Below the pieces are notes generated by a model. It saw nothing but the letters and a program-made list of their open reading frames with translations, did no database searches and was not told where the DNA came from. A DNA stretch of 64,000 nucleotides from Acinetobacter genomosp. 15BJ (GTDB lineage Bacteria; Pseudomonadota; Gammaproteobacteria; Pseudomonadales; Moraxellaceae), in contig NZ_KE007346.1 of the NCBI RefSeq assembly GCF_000400715.1, forward strand, positions 1 to 64,000, written 5' to 3'. A program made the position numbers and the translations under genes. This document shows, piece by piece, positions 36,041 to 46,244 of the stretch; position 1 is the stretch's first letter, and every line of letters begins with the position of its first letter.

Positions 36041-36847
36041 TTGAATACCACTCGACCAAAAACGATTATTGCGACAGCTGTTGTGTTTACTTTACTTGGC
36101 CTGACAGCATGTCAATCAACATCTTCAACATTAAAAAAAGATCCAGAAAAAGCAGTGCAAGTCCGTACCCAACTTGCAGCAGAATATATTCGTAATCGTG
36201 ATTTAGACGCAGCCAAGCGTTCGCTTGACCAAGCTCTAAAAGTTGATTCACGTGATGCCAATGCCAACATGATGATGGGCATCTTGCTGCAACAAGAAGG
36301 TAGCAAGACCAATATGGAAAAAGCAGAAGCTTATTTTAAGCGTGCAATTTCCTCAGAACCTGATAATGCTCAAGCGCGTAATAATTACGGTACATATTTG
36401 TATCAGCAGCAACGCTATAATGATGCCATTGAGCAATTTACTCGTGCGGGTGCAACCTTAGGATATGAACAGCGTTTTCAGTCGTTGGAAAACCTAGGAC
36501 GAATCTATTTGAAATTGGGCGATGTTGCGAATGCTGAAAAATCATTCAAACAAGCGCTACAAGCGAATCGAAATGCAACCATTTCAATGTTAGAGTTGGC
36601 GGAAATTTTCTATTTGCAACAAAATAATAGAGATGCATCGCAACTATACGAACAATATGTTCGTAACGTGGGACAGAAAAACCAAGGTGCTCGGGCACTT
36701 TGGATTGGTCTACGCATTGCTCGAGCGAATGCGGATCAATTAGGAATGCAAGTGTTAGTCAATCAACTGCGCGCACTCTTTCCTGATAGTCCAGAATATC
36801 AACGTTATTTGCAATTACAGTACAGTACTGAGGCCGTATGGAAATAA
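36041..36847 (+). CDS. pilF: Type IV pilus biogenesis lipoprotein PilF (PilW)
   Basis: About 268 residues. Signal peptide TIIATAVVFTLLGLTACQS with the lipobox cysteine, then around six TPR repeats (AAEYIRNRDLDAAKRSLDQAL, ANMMMGILLQQEG.., ARNNYGTYLYQQQRYNDAIEQF). This is the outer-membrane pilotin for the secretin PilQ. The TTG at 36041 is chosen as start: GGGGAAAAGG lies just before it and it gives a proper signal peptide. An earlier in-frame ATG at 35972 lies inside rlmN and would put 23 extra residues before the signal. Overlaps rodZ by ten bases. Confidence 0.9.
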   Translation: MNTTRPKTIIATAVVFTLLGLTACQSTSSTLKKDPEKAVQVRTQLAAEYIRNRDLDAAKRSLDQALKVDSRDANANMMMGILLQQEGSKTNMEKAEAYFKRAISSEPDNAQARNNYGTYLYQQQRYNDAIEQFTRAGATLGYEQRFQSLENLGRIYLKLGDVANAEKSFKQALQANRNATISMLELAEIFYLQQNNRDASQLYEQYVRNVGQKNQGARALWIGLRIARANADQLGMQVLVNQLRALFPDSPEYQRYLQLQYSTEAVWK

Positions 36848-37632
36848 ATCCAAATTCACATCAGCCAACTGGCTCAACCTCGCCATCGTCAACCTTAGGA
36901 AATATTCAACGACCTGGTGAGTATTTGCGTCAAATTCGTATTGCACAAAAGAAAGAAATTGAAGAGATTGCAAACGTATTGAATATGCCTGTCAAAACAT
37001 TGACAGCATTAGAGCAAGATGATTATAAATCATTACCTGAAGCAACTTTTATCAAAGGTTATTATCGAGCTTATGCAAAGCATTTAAATGCAGATGCCAG
37101 TGCGATCATTCAGCGTTTTGATGAAATCTATGTCAATGATACTGGACTGAAAGCCAGCCATGCCTTGAATAATTCTCCAATTAAAATTATGGGGAAATTA
37201 TCAGGTTCGAAAAGTGTACGTAACCGTATCTGGTTAAAACGTATTGCAATCGTGGCGGCTGTTGCAGTTTTAGCGTGGTTGGCAGTTATGGCGGTGCAGA
37301 ATTGGACATCAAGCCATAAAGATGAAGATGATGTACCAAAGATCAAAAATTCGGATGTTCAGATTTTGCCGATGGGGAATACCACCACTGCAACATCTGG
37401 TGACCAATTGGTGTTGAATTTTAATCGACCAACTTCTGTGCATATTGTCGATGCAACAGGTAAAGTATTGGCAACAGGTCGTCAAGCATCAACTTTGACT
37501 TTAAGTGGCGAATCGCCATTTCAAATTCGTTTAGATGATGCGACCGCAGTAGCATTGACTTTAAATCAGGAGCAAATTTCCTTGTCTCCATATACGGTCA
37601 ATGGAAAAGCAGAATTCCGTTTGTCTCGTTAA
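36838..37632 (+). CDS. rodZ: RodZ-like helix-turn-helix membrane protein
   Basis: 264 residues. N-terminal XRE-type HTH (GEYLRQIRIAQKKEIEEIANVLNMP... FIKGYYRAYAKHL), one membrane helix (about 130-150) and a C-terminal periplasmic DUF4115 beta domain from about 180. RodZ links MreB to the cell-wall elongation machinery in rod-shaped bacteria. The setting pilF-rodZ-ispG-hisS is conserved. I am sure of the architecture, less so of its role in a coccobacillus. Confidence 0.85.
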   Translation: MEINPNSHQPTGSTSPSSTLGNIQRPGEYLRQIRIAQKKEIEEIANVLNMPVKTLTALEQDDYKSLPEATFIKGYYRAYAKHLNADASAIIQRFDEIYVNDTGLKASHALNNSPIKIMGKLSGSKSVRNRIWLKRIAIVAAVAVLAWLAVMAVQNWTSSHKDEDDVPKIKNSDVQILPMGNTTTATSGDQLVLNFNRPTSVHIVDATGKVLATGRQASTLTLSGESPFQIRLDDATAVALTLNQEQISLSPYTVNGKAEFRLSR

Positions 37633-37654
37633 TGCCAAAGAGTAGAGCTATACG

Positions 37655-38770
37655 ATGATTGTGAATCCAATTAAACGCCGTCCAACACGAAAAATCCGTG
37701 TTGGTTCAGTGTATGTCGGTGGTGATGCCCCGATCAGTGTTCAAAGTATGACCAATACTGAAACCTGTGATGTGGATGCAACTGTGGCGCAAATCCAGCG
37801 TTGTGCAGATGCAGGTGCGGATATCATGCGTGTTTCAGTACCGTCGATGGAAGCAGCAGAGGCGTTTGGCGCGATTCGTAAACGCGTTTCTGTACCTTTG
37901 GTGGCAGATATTCATTTTGATCATCGTATTGCTTTAGCGGTTGCGGATTATGGCGCAGACTGTTTACGTATCAATCCAGGTAATATCGGTTCGGATCAGA
38001 AAGTGCGTGAAGTGGTTGCTGCAGCAAAACATCATGGTATTTCGATTCGTATTGGGGTCAATGCTGGGTCTCTGGAAAAAGACTTACAAGTGAAATATGG
38101 CGAGCCAACAGGGCAGGCCTTACTTGAATCGGCAATGCGTCATATCGACATTCTCGACCGTTTGGATTTCCATGAGTTTAAGGTGAGTGTTAAAGCATCG
38201 AATGTGTTCTTGACCATGGATGCTTATCGCTTGCTGTCTCAACAGATTGATAATCCGTTACACCTTGGTGTAACTGAGGCAGGGATTTATCGTACAGGTA
38301 CAGTGAAATCAGCCATCGCACTAGGTGGACTGTTGATGGAAGGCATCGGGGATACCATGCGTATCTCGCTTGCGGCTGAACCAGAAGATGAAATTAAAAT
38401 CGGTTTTGATATTTTAAAATCGTTGGGCTTACGCTCAAATGGGATTAACTTTATTGCTTGTCCAAGCTGTTCACGTCAGGAATTCAATGTGATTCAAGTG
38501 ATGCAGGCCTTGGAAGAGCGTTTAGAAGATATTCGTACCCCGATGGACTTGTCTGTCATCGGATGTAAAGTGAATGGTCCTGGTGAAGCCAAAGAAGCTG
38601 ATATCGGGATTGTAGGTGCATCACCTCGTTCACTGGTCTATCGAAATGGTGAAAAGAGCCATTTAATCGATACAAATCAGCTGGTTGATGAAATTGAAAC
38701 AATGGTTCGTCAACGTGTTCAAGAGCTTGAAGAAGCAAAATCTAAAGTAATTATTCGTAGTTCATCATGA
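37655..38770 (+). CDS. ispG: 4-hydroxy-3-methylbut-2-en-1-yl diphosphate synthase (IspG/GcpE)
   Basis: 371 residues. [27 protein letters not shown] (quoted in part), TIM-barrel motifs [15 protein letters not shown] and DCLRINPGN, and the 4Fe-4S cysteines in [12 protein letters not shown] and [12 protein letters not shown]. Catalyses the penultimate step of the MEP isoprenoid pathway. Overlaps hisS by four bases (ATGA). Confidence 0.97.
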   Translation: MIVNPIKRRPTRKIRVGSVYVGGDAPISVQSMTNTETCDVDATVAQIQRCADAGADIMRVSVPSMEAAEAFGAIRKRVSVPLVADIHFDHRIALAVADYGADCLRINPGNIGSDQKVREVVAAAKHHGISIRIGVNAGSLEKDLQVKYGEPTGQALLESAMRHIDILDRLDFHEFKVSVKASNVFLTMDAYRLLSQQIDNPLHLGVTEAGIYRTGTVKSAIALGGLLMEGIGDTMRISLAAEPEDEIKIGFDILKSLGLRSNGINFIACPSCSRQEFNVIQVMQALEERLEDIRTPMDLSVIGCKVNGPGEAKEADIGIVGASPRSLVYRNGEKSHLIDTNQLVDEIETMVRQRVQELEEAKSKVIIRSSS

Positions 38771-40059
38771 GTTCAATTGTCGCTATCAAAGGTTTTAATG
38801 ACACCCTTCCAACGCAAACTGCGGCTTGGAGAAGTCTGGAACAACAACTTGCATCGTTAATGGATGCATATGGTTATCAACAAATCCGTTTGCCAATCGT
38901 TGAGCAAACAGGTTTATTCAAGCGTGCCATTGGCGATGCGACCGATATTGTTGAAAAAGAAATGTATACCTTTTTCGACAAAGGTACGCCGCCAGAATCA
39001 CTGACGTTGCGTCCTGAAGGAACGGCAGGTTGTGTACGTGCTTTGCTTGAACATAATTTGTTGCGTGGCGCGACGCCGCGTGTGTGGTATATGGGGCCAA
39101 TGTTCCGTTATGAAAAACCACAAAAGGGCCGTTACCGTCAGTTCCACCAGTTTGGTGTAGAAACTTTTGGTGTGGCAACACCAGATATCGATGCAGAGTT
39201 AATTTTACTCACAGCGCGTTTGTGGAAGCATATGGGTATTGCTGACAAGGTTCAACTTGAGTTGAATACCTTGGGGGAAACCGATGAGCGTGCAGAATAC
39301 CGTGCAGCATTAGTTGAGTTTCTAAACCAACACAAAGATGCGTTGGATGAAGACTCGCAACGTCGTTTAAGCACCAATCCATTACGTATTTTGGATTCTA
39401 AGATTGAATCGACGCAAAAGATTTTGGAAAATGCACCGAAGTTGCATGATTTCCTCAAAGAAGATTCAATCAATCACTTTCAGCAATTGCAGCAATATTT
39501 AAGCGATGCTGGCATTGAATTTGTGATTAACCAAAAGTTAGTGCGTGGTTTGGACTACTACAACAAAACGGTATTTGAGTGGACCACCACAATGTTGGGT
39601 TCACAGGGTACAGTTTGTGCGGGTGGTCGCTATGATGGTTTGGTTGGCCAGTTGAAAGGTAAGGCTGATCAGTCGGTACCTGCAGTTGGTTTTGCCATGG
39701 GTATGGAGCGTTTGCTACTGTTGCTTGAGCAAGTTGAACAAACCAAAGATGTTCGTGATTGCGAAATCTTCTTGTTAGCTGAACCTGCTTATCAAGCTAA
39801 AGCGCTAGTCTTGGCAGAGCAAATTCGTGACCAATTGGAAGCGGAAAATAGCACGATTCGTTTAAAAACAGGATCTCAGGGCAGCATGAAAAGCCAAATG
39901 AAGAAGGCGGATCAGTCTGGTGCAACCTATGCGGTTATTTTGGGTGAGCGTGAGTGGGAATCTCAGCAGTTATTAGTGAAGCAACTTGCAACGGCTGAAC
40001 AGTCTCAAGTAGCCTTGGCTGAACTGACACCATTCTTTATCGAAAAATTTAAACAATAA
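38767..40059 (+). CDS. hisS: Histidyl-tRNA synthetase
   Basis: 430 residues. Class II motifs: motif 1 in the first 60 residues, motif 2 [19 protein letters not shown], histidine-binding [21 protein letters not shown] and motif 3 [12 protein letters not shown]-terminal anticodon-binding domain from about 330. Translationally coupled to ispG. Confidence 0.98.
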   Translation: MSSIVAIKGFNDTLPTQTAAWRSLEQQLASLMDAYGYQQIRLPIVEQTGLFKRAIGDATDIVEKEMYTFFDKGTPPESLTLRPEGTAGCVRALLEHNLLRGATPRVWYMGPMFRYEKPQKGRYRQFHQFGVETFGVATPDIDAELILLTARLWKHMGIADKVQLELNTLGETDERAEYRAALVEFLNQHKDALDEDSQRRLSTNPLRILDSKIESTQKILENAPKLHDFLKEDSINHFQQLQQYLSDAGIEFVINQKLVRGLDYYNKTVFEWTTTMLGSQGTVCAGGRYDGLVGQLKGKADQSVPAVGFAMGMERLLLLLEQVEQTKDVRDCEIFLLAEPAYQAKALVLAEQIRDQLEAENSTIRLKTGSQGSMKSQMKKADQSGATYAVILGEREWESQQLLVKQLATAEQSQVALAELTPFFIEKFKQ

Positions 40060-40088
40060 ATTGCAAAGTTTAGGAAAAGGACAATCAC

Positions 40089-40787
40089 ATGAGTCTAAGT
40101 GATGAAGAACAACTCGACAGTTTAAAGTCGTTTGCCAAAAAATATGGTTCTGCAATGATTAGCGGAATTCTCATTGCCTTGATTGCCTTTTTCGGATGGG
40201 AATACTGGCAAAAGAAAAACCTTGCTGAAGCCCAGAACCAGACAGCAAAGGTACAGAAGTTGATGGATGAGGCGAAAGCGGCATCAGGTCAACCGAATGC
40301 TTTTGCCAGCTTATCTGAAGCAGCGGATAAAATTGTGAAAGATGATCCGGATTCTGCTCAAGCGATTCAAACACAATTTATTATGGCGAAACTTGCTTAT
40401 GACAAGCAAGATTATGCTGCTGCTGAAAAAGCCTTGAAGAAAGTAGAAACTTCAAAAGTTAAAGATGCGGGTTTAGTTCAAATTGTTAAATTACGTTTAG
40501 CGGATGCGCAATTGGCGCAAAGCAAATACGATGACGCTTTAAAAACCTTAACTAGCGTGACTGATCCTGCGTTCAAGGCGACTGCTGATGAACTTCGTGG
40601 TGATATTTTTGTTGCGAAAAAAGACAATGAATCTGCTCGTAAAGCATATCAAAGTGCATGGGATAACCTGCTCGAGCGTAAACAAGAACGTCAGCTTTTA
40701 CAAATTAAACTCGAAAGTGTTGGCGTTTTAGTAGATGATCCTGAGTTTGAGCGCCCGATCTTAGATACCAAAGTGGATGAGTCTTAA
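40089..40787 (+). CDS. yfgM: YfgM-like ancillary SecYEG translocon / TPR protein
   Basis: 232 residues. Short cytoplasmic N terminus (DEEQLDSLKSFAKKYG), one transmembrane helix (about 20-40, MISGILIALIAFFGWEYW), then a periplasmic TPR region. In E. coli YfgM associates with SecYEG and PpiD. Its position between hisS and bamB is the conserved one. The stop overlaps the bamB ATG. Confidence 0.88.
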   Translation: MSLSDEEQLDSLKSFAKKYGSAMISGILIALIAFFGWEYWQKKNLAEAQNQTAKVQKLMDEAKAASGQPNAFASLSEAADKIVKDDPDSAQAIQTQFIMAKLAYDKQDYAAAEKALKKVETSKVKDAGLVQIVKLRLADAQLAQSKYDDALKTLTSVTDPAFKATADELRGDIFVAKKDNESARKAYQSAWDNLLERKQERQLLQIKLESVGVLVDDPEFERPILDTKVDES

Positions 40788-41929
40788 TGCAGAATAAACT
40801 AAAACTACCTTTGGCAATTGCAATTGCTTCAGCTTTACTCGTTGGTTGTTCAAGCAATAAAGTAAAAGAAGCAAAACCGAACCCATTGCCAAAAATCACG
40901 CAAGAACAAAATTTAAACCTTGTGTTTTCACAAAGTGTCTCGTCTACGGATGCTGCTGAAGCTTTACGTTTGCAGTTGGATACAGACAATGGTGTGATTT
41001 TTGCGATTGACCCAGATGGTCAGGTTTCTGCATACAAAGGTAAACAGCGTCTTTGGAAAAGTAAAATTACTAAACAAGAACTCACTGCCGGTGTAGAAGC
41101 CGGTGAGGGAATTGTGGTGAGCGGTAATCGCAAAGGTCAGTTATTTGCTTTAGACCAAGCCACAGGTGAACAGAAGTGGACCGCGAAATTGTCGGGTGCC
41201 ATTTTATCTCCTTCGTTGATTCAGTCGGGTCGTGTGATTACCATTGCCAATGATGGTACGGTATTTGCGCATGACGCAGCGACAGGACAACAGGTTTGGG
41301 CGTATAAGTTACCCAATGTTCAGTTTAGTTTGCGTGGTCAACCAGCACCTGTTCGTTTAGATGAGCGTACTGTGTTAATTGGTTCTGCCAATGCCTATGT
41401 TTATGCTTTGGATATCATTAGTGGTGTACCGCGTTTCCAACGTCGTGTAGCGATTAGTGAAGGTCGTTCTGACATTCAGCGATTAGTGGATGTGGTTGGC
41501 GATCCAGTTATTTCAGGTCAATATCTGGTGACGACGAGCTTCCAAGGTCAAGTGACTGTGACCGATCTTGCGACACAACGTGTGGTGTGGAGCGAAGATG
41601 CGAGCAGTACCAATAGTGCTGAAGTTGCGGATGATAAAGTTTTCGTTGCGACTACAGATGGCAAGTTGAATGCATATAACTTGGCAACAGGTGAGTTGGT
41701 TTGGCAAAATGAAGAATTGCTGAATCGTAAGCTCAGCAATCCTGTCATGCTAGGACAAAACCTTGTTGTGGGTGATTTGGATGGTGTGATTCATCTGATT
41801 AATCCAGTCTCAGGTAAGCTAATTGGTCGTGCCAAAACCAGTGGTGAAGTTCGCTCATTACGTGTGATTGACAATCAGCTTTATGTCGCAACACGAAAAG
41901 GTGCATTAACCATTTGGCAGAATCGTTAA
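40787..41929 (+). CDS. bamB: Outer-membrane assembly lipoprotein BamB
   Basis: 380 residues. Signal peptide ending LLVGCSSN (lipobox), then an eight-bladed beta-propeller with PQQ-like repeats (DGQVSAYKGKQRLWKSKI, GQLFALDQATGEQKWTAKL, TVFAHDAATGQQVWAYKL and others). Subunit of the BAM complex for outer-membrane protein insertion. Confidence 0.95.
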   Translation: MQNKLKLPLAIAIASALLVGCSSNKVKEAKPNPLPKITQEQNLNLVFSQSVSSTDAAEALRLQLDTDNGVIFAIDPDGQVSAYKGKQRLWKSKITKQELTAGVEAGEGIVVSGNRKGQLFALDQATGEQKWTAKLSGAILSPSLIQSGRVITIANDGTVFAHDAATGQQVWAYKLPNVQFSLRGQPAPVRLDERTVLIGSANAYVYALDIISGVPRFQRRVAISEGRSDIQRLVDVVGDPVISGQYLVTTSFQGQVTVTDLATQRVVWSEDASSTNSAEVADDKVFVATTDGKLNAYNLATGELVWQNEELLNRKLSNPVMLGQNLVVGDLDGVIHLINPVSGKLIGRAKTSGEVRSLRVIDNQLYVATRKGALTIWQNR

Positions 41930-41984
41930 TTTTGTCTTAGCTTGTGGTAAAATGCTCAATTAGCTATTGCTAATAAAAGAATGA

Positions 41985-42019
41985 TCGGGGTATTTGTTTA
42001 AACAAAACCCCGAATTTTT
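41985..42019 (+). terminator. Terminator after bamB
   Basis: TCGGGGT-A-TTTGTTT pairs with AAACAAA-ACCCCGA, with one bulged A, then ATTTTTA. It separates bamB from der. Confidence 0.8.
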
Positions 42020-42105
42020 ATTGTGATTACTTGATCACCAAAATCTTCCATACTGTTTCTGATACGATGTCATCAACGATGGCTCGTCTGAATTAAGGTT
42101 AATCT

Positions 42106-43515
42106 ATGAAACCCGTTATTGCGCTCATTGGTCGTCCAAACGTCGGAAAATCAACGCTATTTAACCAAATCACCAAAAGTCGTGATGCTTTGGTTGCTGA
42201 CTTCGCTGGTTTAACTCGTGACCGCAAATACGGCGATGCGGTTTATCAAAATAAATCGTTCATTGTTGTCGATACGGGTGGTATTGGTGAGAACGAAGGT
42301 GGCATCGACTCTTACATGGCAGAGCAGTCGAAAACTGCGATTCATGAAGCAGACATCATTGTGTTTGTTGTCGATGCGCGAGCTGGCCTCTTGGCGTCAG
42401 ATGAGCAAATCGCTCGTGAATTGCGTACCCTAGGCAAGAAAGTATATCTGGTTGCCAACAAAGTAGATGGTGTACATGCTGAAGCTGCTCTGGTTGAGTT
42501 TTATAAGCTTGGTATGGGTGAGCCATTACAAGTTGCGGCGAGTCATGGACGTGGCGTACAACAGATGCTTGAAGATGTCTTGGCTGAGGTTCCAGAAGAT
42601 GAGAATCCAGAAGAACATGACAAAGCAACAGGTCTACGCTTAGCAATTATTGGTCGTCCTAACGTAGGTAAATCGACTCTAGTCAATCGCCTTTTGGGTG
42701 AAGACCGTGTGGTTGCATTTGACCAACCGGGTACAACCCGTGACTCAATTTATATTCCTTATGAGCGCGATGGTCGTCAATATACCTTGATCGACACAGC
42801 AGGTGTACGCCGTAAAGGCAAAGTAGAGGAAATGATTGAGAAGTTCTCAATCGTGAAAACACTACAAGCGATTAAAGATGCGCATGTGATTGTGGTGGTA
42901 CTTGATGCCCGTGAAGGGGTGGTCGAACAAGATTTACATTTGATTGGTTATGCGCTTGAAGCAGGTCGTGCCATGGTGATTGCGATCAACAAATGGGACA
43001 ACATGACCGAGTATGATCGTAAACAATGTAAGTTGGATGTTGATCGTCGTTTTGACTTTATTCCTTGGGCCAAAGTACATTTAATCTCAGCGTTGCATGG
43101 CACGGGTGTGGGAGAAATGTACCCAACCATCCATCGCGCTTATGACTCATCACACTTAAAAGTTTCTCCTGCGAAGCTTACTCAGATCTTGAATGATGCG
43201 ACTGAAGCGCACCAACCGCCAATGATTGGTGGTAAACGAATCAAAATGCGTTATGCGCATATGGGGGGGCAGAACCCGCCAACCATCGTGATTCATGGTA
43301 ATAAGGTTGATAAAACACCTGCGGACTATCGTCGTTATCTTGAGAACGTGTTCCGTAAAGTTTATAAACTGGAAGGAACGCCAGTTCGTGTAGATTTCAA
43401 AACATCAGATAACCCATTCGAAGGGCGTAAATCTCAAGTCGATGAGCGTGTAGCGGCACGTAAACGTCGCTATGTTCAGAAGTTCAAGAAAGCGGAAAAG
43501 AAATTCAAACGTTAA
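42106..43515 (+). CDS. der: Ribosome-assembly GTPase Der (EngA)
   Basis: 469 residues with two tandem GTPase domains. Each has the G1 loop GRPNVGKST (near 9 and 183), [10 protein letters not shown] / [11 protein letters not shown]3 segments, and ANKVDGV / INKWDNM G4 motifs, followed by a C-terminal KH-like domain. Assembles the 50S subunit. A strong terminator follows; the polyene cluster begins 250 bases later. Confidence 0.97.
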   Translation: MKPVIALIGRPNVGKSTLFNQITKSRDALVADFAGLTRDRKYGDAVYQNKSFIVVDTGGIGENEGGIDSYMAEQSKTAIHEADIIVFVVDARAGLLASDEQIARELRTLGKKVYLVANKVDGVHAEAALVEFYKLGMGEPLQVAASHGRGVQQMLEDVLAEVPEDENPEEHDKATGLRLAIIGRPNVGKSTLVNRLLGEDRVVAFDQPGTTRDSIYIPYERDGRQYTLIDTAGVRRKGKVEEMIEKFSIVKTLQAIKDAHVIVVVLDAREGVVEQDLHLIGYALEAGRAMVIAINKWDNMTEYDRKQCKLDVDRRFDFIPWAKVHLISALHGTGVGEMYPTIHRAYDSSHLKVSPAKLTQILNDATEAHQPPMIGGKRIKMRYAHMGGQNPPTIVIHGNKVDKTPADYRRYLENVFRKVYKLEGTPVRVDFKTSDNPFEGRKSQVDERVAARKRRYVQKFKKAEKKFKR

Positions 43516-43530
43516 GCTGGTCTTGATGAT

Positions 43531-43560
43531 AAAAGCCCAAAGTTTGCTTTGGGCTTTTTT
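43531..43560 (+). terminator. Terminator after der
   Basis: AAAAGCCCAAAG pairs with CTTTGGGCTTTT around a short loop, followed by T residues. Confidence 0.93.
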
Positions 43561-43599
43561 GATGCTATTGTTTTGTTAGTTCATATAAACAATGCATGT

Positions 43600-43619
43600 T
43601 TTAGTTTAGTTTAGTTTAG
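43600..43619 (+). repeat. TTTAG pentanucleotide tandem repeat (four copies)
   Basis: Four consecutive perfect TTTAG units about 60-80 bases upstream of the predicted promoter of the aryl-polyene cluster. Short tract; slippage is possible but not shown. Confidence 0.8.
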
Positions 43620-43678
43620 CTTTGGCTTTTATTTAAAATAAATAATATAAGTTATTGAAATATAATAAAAATTATTTT

Positions 43679-43706
43679 TTGTTAAATTTCGCACCAGTGC
43701 TATAAT
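43679..43706 (+). promoter_or_regulatory. Predicted promoter of the aryl-polyene cluster
   Basis: TTGTTA (43679-43684), 16-base spacer, TATAAT (43701-43706), 59 bases before the first chosen start codon. It lies in the only sizeable gap before the 20 contiguous genes. Confidence 0.5.
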
Positions 43707-43765
43707 GCCACCGCAAAATTTCTACAAATTGATTATTTTTTAAACCATATTGGATTGTGCATTGC

Positions 43766-44380
43766 ATGTTGAAACTCCATCTAACGCAGCCTCAGTTGAT
43801 TGAAGCACAGCAAAACTATGCTGCGTTGGACGCTATTCCAGCCATGCAGCGTCGTCGTCTATCTGCATTGGCAAAAATGGCATTAAGCAGTGCTTTGACA
43901 AGCTTAAATGGTCAACAGGTTGATTATATTGTTTGGGCTTCCCGATATGGGGACGAACAAAAAACCTTGGATATTCTCCAAGACGTATTACAACAACAAA
44001 CACCATCACCAACACAATTTTCAACCTCAGTTCACAATGCGATTGCAGGCTTGTATTCAATTCTATGTCAGGATGCGACGCCTTCGACAAGTTTAAGCTG
44101 TGAATGGACAGAAGCATTGATTGAGGCTTATGCAATTTTAAAATCAACAGCTACCGCACAACGCGTATTGGTGGTGGCATATGATCAAGCATTACCAAAT
44201 GTTTATGCCGATACGGTCGAGTTCCCCGCATTTGCGTTGGCGACCATCGTTAGCTTAGAACATCCCAATTTGGAAGTTTTACAGCTCAGTGGCTCGGAAT
44301 CATTAGAAAGTCTGGCTTTTTACCAGTTTTGGCAGGCTGCTGAAGCAGGCCAATCTGTGTTGAGATGGAAAAAATGTTAA
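43766..44380 (+). CDS. Beta-ketoacyl synthase-like chain-length factor (ApeC-type)
   Basis: 204 residues resembling the short ketosynthase-like family (Ketoacyl-synt_2) that precedes aryl-polyene clusters. QRRRLSALAKMALSSALTSL, IVWASRYGDEQKT, FSTSVHNAIAGLYSI and a terminal SESLESLAFYQFWQ-like segment are visible. It lacks a KS active-site cysteine with paired histidines, so it likely pairs with an active ketosynthase and sets chain length. A GTG at 43757 would add three residues; I prefer the ATG at 43766. First gene of the cluster, overlapping the next by 16 bases. Confidence 0.8.
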   Translation: MLKLHLTQPQLIEAQQNYAALDAIPAMQRRRLSALAKMALSSALTSLNGQQVDYIVWASRYGDEQKTLDILQDVLQQQTPSPTQFSTSVHNAIAGLYSILCQDATPSTSLSCEWTEALIEAYAILKSTATAQRVLVVAYDQALPNVYADTVEFPAFALATIVSLEHPNLEVLQLSGSESLESLAFYQFWQAAEAGQSVLRWKKC

Positions 44381-45186
44381 AGCTGAATCAGATTAAACAG
44401 AAAGCCAATTATGCTTGGCGGGTTGCAGCAACAGGTTTCAGCTTTGCAAGTTTCGGCGCGGGTGGGGTTGGGATTGCAACAATTGTGGCACCCTTGGTTC
44501 ATTTAAGCAGCCGTAATCCAGTTGTGCGTCAGCAGCGCGCGCAGCAAGTCATTCATTACAGCTTTAAGGGCTTTACTGAAATGATGGTCAAACTTGGGGT
44601 AATGACTTACTCGGTAGAGGGACTGGAGAAACTGCAACATAGCCGCCAAGAGTTGGTGATTGCCAATCACCCGACCTTAATTGATGTGGTGGTGATGATT
44701 GGCTTGATGCAGCAGGCCAATTGTGTGGTGAAGCAATCGCTTTGGTCAAATCCGTTTACTCGTGGACCAGTGCGCAGTGCGGGTTATATTTTAAATGCGG
44801 GTTCGCAGCAGTTTATTGAAGACTGTGTGCTTCGATTAAAACAGCAGGGTGCAGCTTCATTGCTGATCTTTCCTGAAGGCACGCGAACTGAAAAAGGCGA
44901 GTGCTTGAACGAATTTCAACGTGGAGCGGCCAATATTGCGATTCGTGCCAATGTGCCGGTACGTCCAGTTTTGATTAGATGTACGCCATCCACCTTAACC
45001 AAAAATGAAAAATGGTATCATGTGCCCGCACAGCCTTTTCATATCGAGATTAAGGTGTTGGATGCAATTGAAGTCCAAGATATCTTGGCAGATTCAGAAG
45101 TATCACCGAAACAGGTGCGTCAGTTGAATCAGGGTTTTTATCAAATTTTTAATAATGAGTTATCGAAAAATGAGCAACCTTGCTGA
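44365..45186 (+). CDS. 1-acylglycerol-3-phosphate acyltransferase-like (ApeD-type)
   Basis: 273 residues, PlsC-type acyltransferase. NHPTLID (H102-x4-D107) and FPEGTRT (169-175) are the two signature motifs, with a hydrophobic N-terminal stretch (25-48). Within polyene clusters such enzymes are proposed to move the polyene acyl group onto a lipid or sugar carrier. Overlaps both neighbouring genes. Confidence 0.85.
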   Translation: MEKMLKLNQIKQKANYAWRVAATGFSFASFGAGGVGIATIVAPLVHLSSRNPVVRQQRAQQVIHYSFKGFTEMMVKLGVMTYSVEGLEKLQHSRQELVIANHPTLIDVVVMIGLMQQANCVVKQSLWSNPFTRGPVRSAGYILNAGSQQFIEDCVLRLKQQGAASLLIFPEGTRTEKGECLNEFQRGAANIAIRANVPVRPVLIRCTPSTLTKNEKWYHVPAQPFHIEIKVLDAIEVQDILADSEVSPKQVRQLNQGFYQIFNNELSKNEQPC

Positions 45187-45430
45187 TGAATTAAAGCAAA
45201 TGATTATTGATGTTCTCGCGCTAGAGGATATTGGCATCAGTGATATTGAAACTGAAGCACCACTCTTTGGTGAGGGTTTGGGCTTGGACTCAATTGATGC
45301 GCTCGAGTTGGGCTTGGCATTGAAAAAACGCTATAACATTCATTTGAATGCAGAATCAGATGAAACCAAACAACATTTTAAATCAGTTCAAAGCTTAGTT
45401 GCTTTGGTTGAAGTGCAGCAAGCAGGTTAA
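45170..45430 (+). CDS. Acyl carrier protein 1 (ApeE-type)
   Basis: 86 residues. GEGLGLDSIDALELGLAL contains the phosphopantetheine serine (S41) in the DSxxxxEL motif. An in-frame ATG at 45155 would add five residues; either start overlaps the previous gene. One of two consecutive ACPs in the cluster. Confidence 0.9.
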   Translation: MSNLADELKQMIIDVLALEDIGISDIETEAPLFGEGLGLDSIDALELGLALKKRYNIHLNAESDETKQHFKSVQSLVALVEVQQAG

Positions 45431-45441
45431 GGAGTAGATCG

Positions 45442-45690
45442 ATGTTAACTCAAGAACAGGTGCTGGCAAAGTTAAGAGAATGGATGCATGATTTATTCGA
45501 AATTGAACCTGATGATATCCAGCTTGATTCCAATTTATATGAAGATCTAGATGTAGACAGTATTGATGCTGTCGATCTGGTGGTTAAAATTAAAGAACTG
45601 ACCGGCAAGCAAGTAAAACCTGAAGATTTTAAAGCGGTCAGAACCGTACAGGATGTAGTTGCAGTTATTCAGAACATGACCGCTGAATGA
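45442..45690 (+). CDS. Acyl carrier protein 2 (ApeF-type)
   Basis: 82 residues. LYEDLDVDSIDAVDLVVKI with S40 as the phosphopantetheine site. It is more acidic than the first ACP. In aryl-polyene systems two ACPs are used, one for the starter and one for elongation, but which is which cannot be told here. Ends with an ATGA overlap with the next gene. Confidence 0.92.
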   Translation: MLTQEQVLAKLREWMHDLFEIEPDDIQLDSNLYEDLDVDSIDAVDLVVKIKELTGKQVKPEDFKAVRTVQDVVAVIQNMTAE

Positions 45691-46238
45691 GACATCTCAT
45701 TAGAGGGGTATTGATCACATTTTTTGTGTTGTACCCCTTTATTGTTGGATGGAGCCTGTCGCATGGACAGTTCATCTGGGTCAGTGTTTTACTGATTGTT
45801 TTGGGCATGAGCCGCTTGCTCAGCGCAAAAAAAGATTTGCTGTTACCGCTGACTGGTTTAGCCATTATTTGTGGTGGATTGAGTCTGATTTTAAAAGACC
45901 ATGCTTGGCTCAAGCTTTATCCTGTGGGTATGAGTCTTGGTGCGTTGATCATTTTTGCACTGACACTGTATCGACCACCGTCTATGATTGAGCGTTTTGC
46001 GCGTCTGGTTGAGCCTGATCTGCCAGCCTCTGGCGTGATGTGGACGCGGAAAGTTACTGTGGTTTGGTGCTTTTTCTTTGCAATAAATGCCATGATTGCG
46101 CTGGCAACAGTATTTGCACCCATGAAGTATTGGATCATTTATAATGGCTTTGTGTCTTACCTATTGATGGGAATATTATTCCTCGGTGAGTACATCTTGC
46201 GAAAAAGACATCAACGTTTAAATCAAACGATATCTTAA
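45687..46238 (+). CDS. Inner-membrane protein of the polyene cluster (COG4648, ApeG-type)
   Basis: 183 residues with about five transmembrane segments (LITFFVLYPFIVGWSL, FIWVSVLLIVLGM, LLPLTGLAIICGGLSLI, VVWCFFFAINAMIALA, YLLMGILFLGEYIL). The family occurs in aryl-polyene clusters, function unknown, possibly part of membrane anchoring or export. Confidence 0.8.
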   Translation: MRHLIRGVLITFFVLYPFIVGWSLSHGQFIWVSVLLIVLGMSRLLSAKKDLLLPLTGLAIICGGLSLILKDHAWLKLYPVGMSLGALIIFALTLYRPPSMIERFARLVEPDLPASGVMWTRKVTVVWCFFFAINAMIALATVFAPMKYWIIYNGFVSYLLMGILFLGEYILRKRHQRLNQTIS

Positions 46239-46244
46239 AATATT

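Noticed and set aside
43590..43620. CRISPR or other long repeat array
   Set aside because: The only tandem repeat is four short TTTAG units; no spaced direct repeats were seen anywhere in the window.
43757..44380. Truncated ketosynthase pseudogene at the head of the polyene cluster
   Set aside because: At about 204 residues without a catalytic cysteine it looked like a broken ketosynthase, but this short KS-like family is a normal member of such clusters and the frame is intact.
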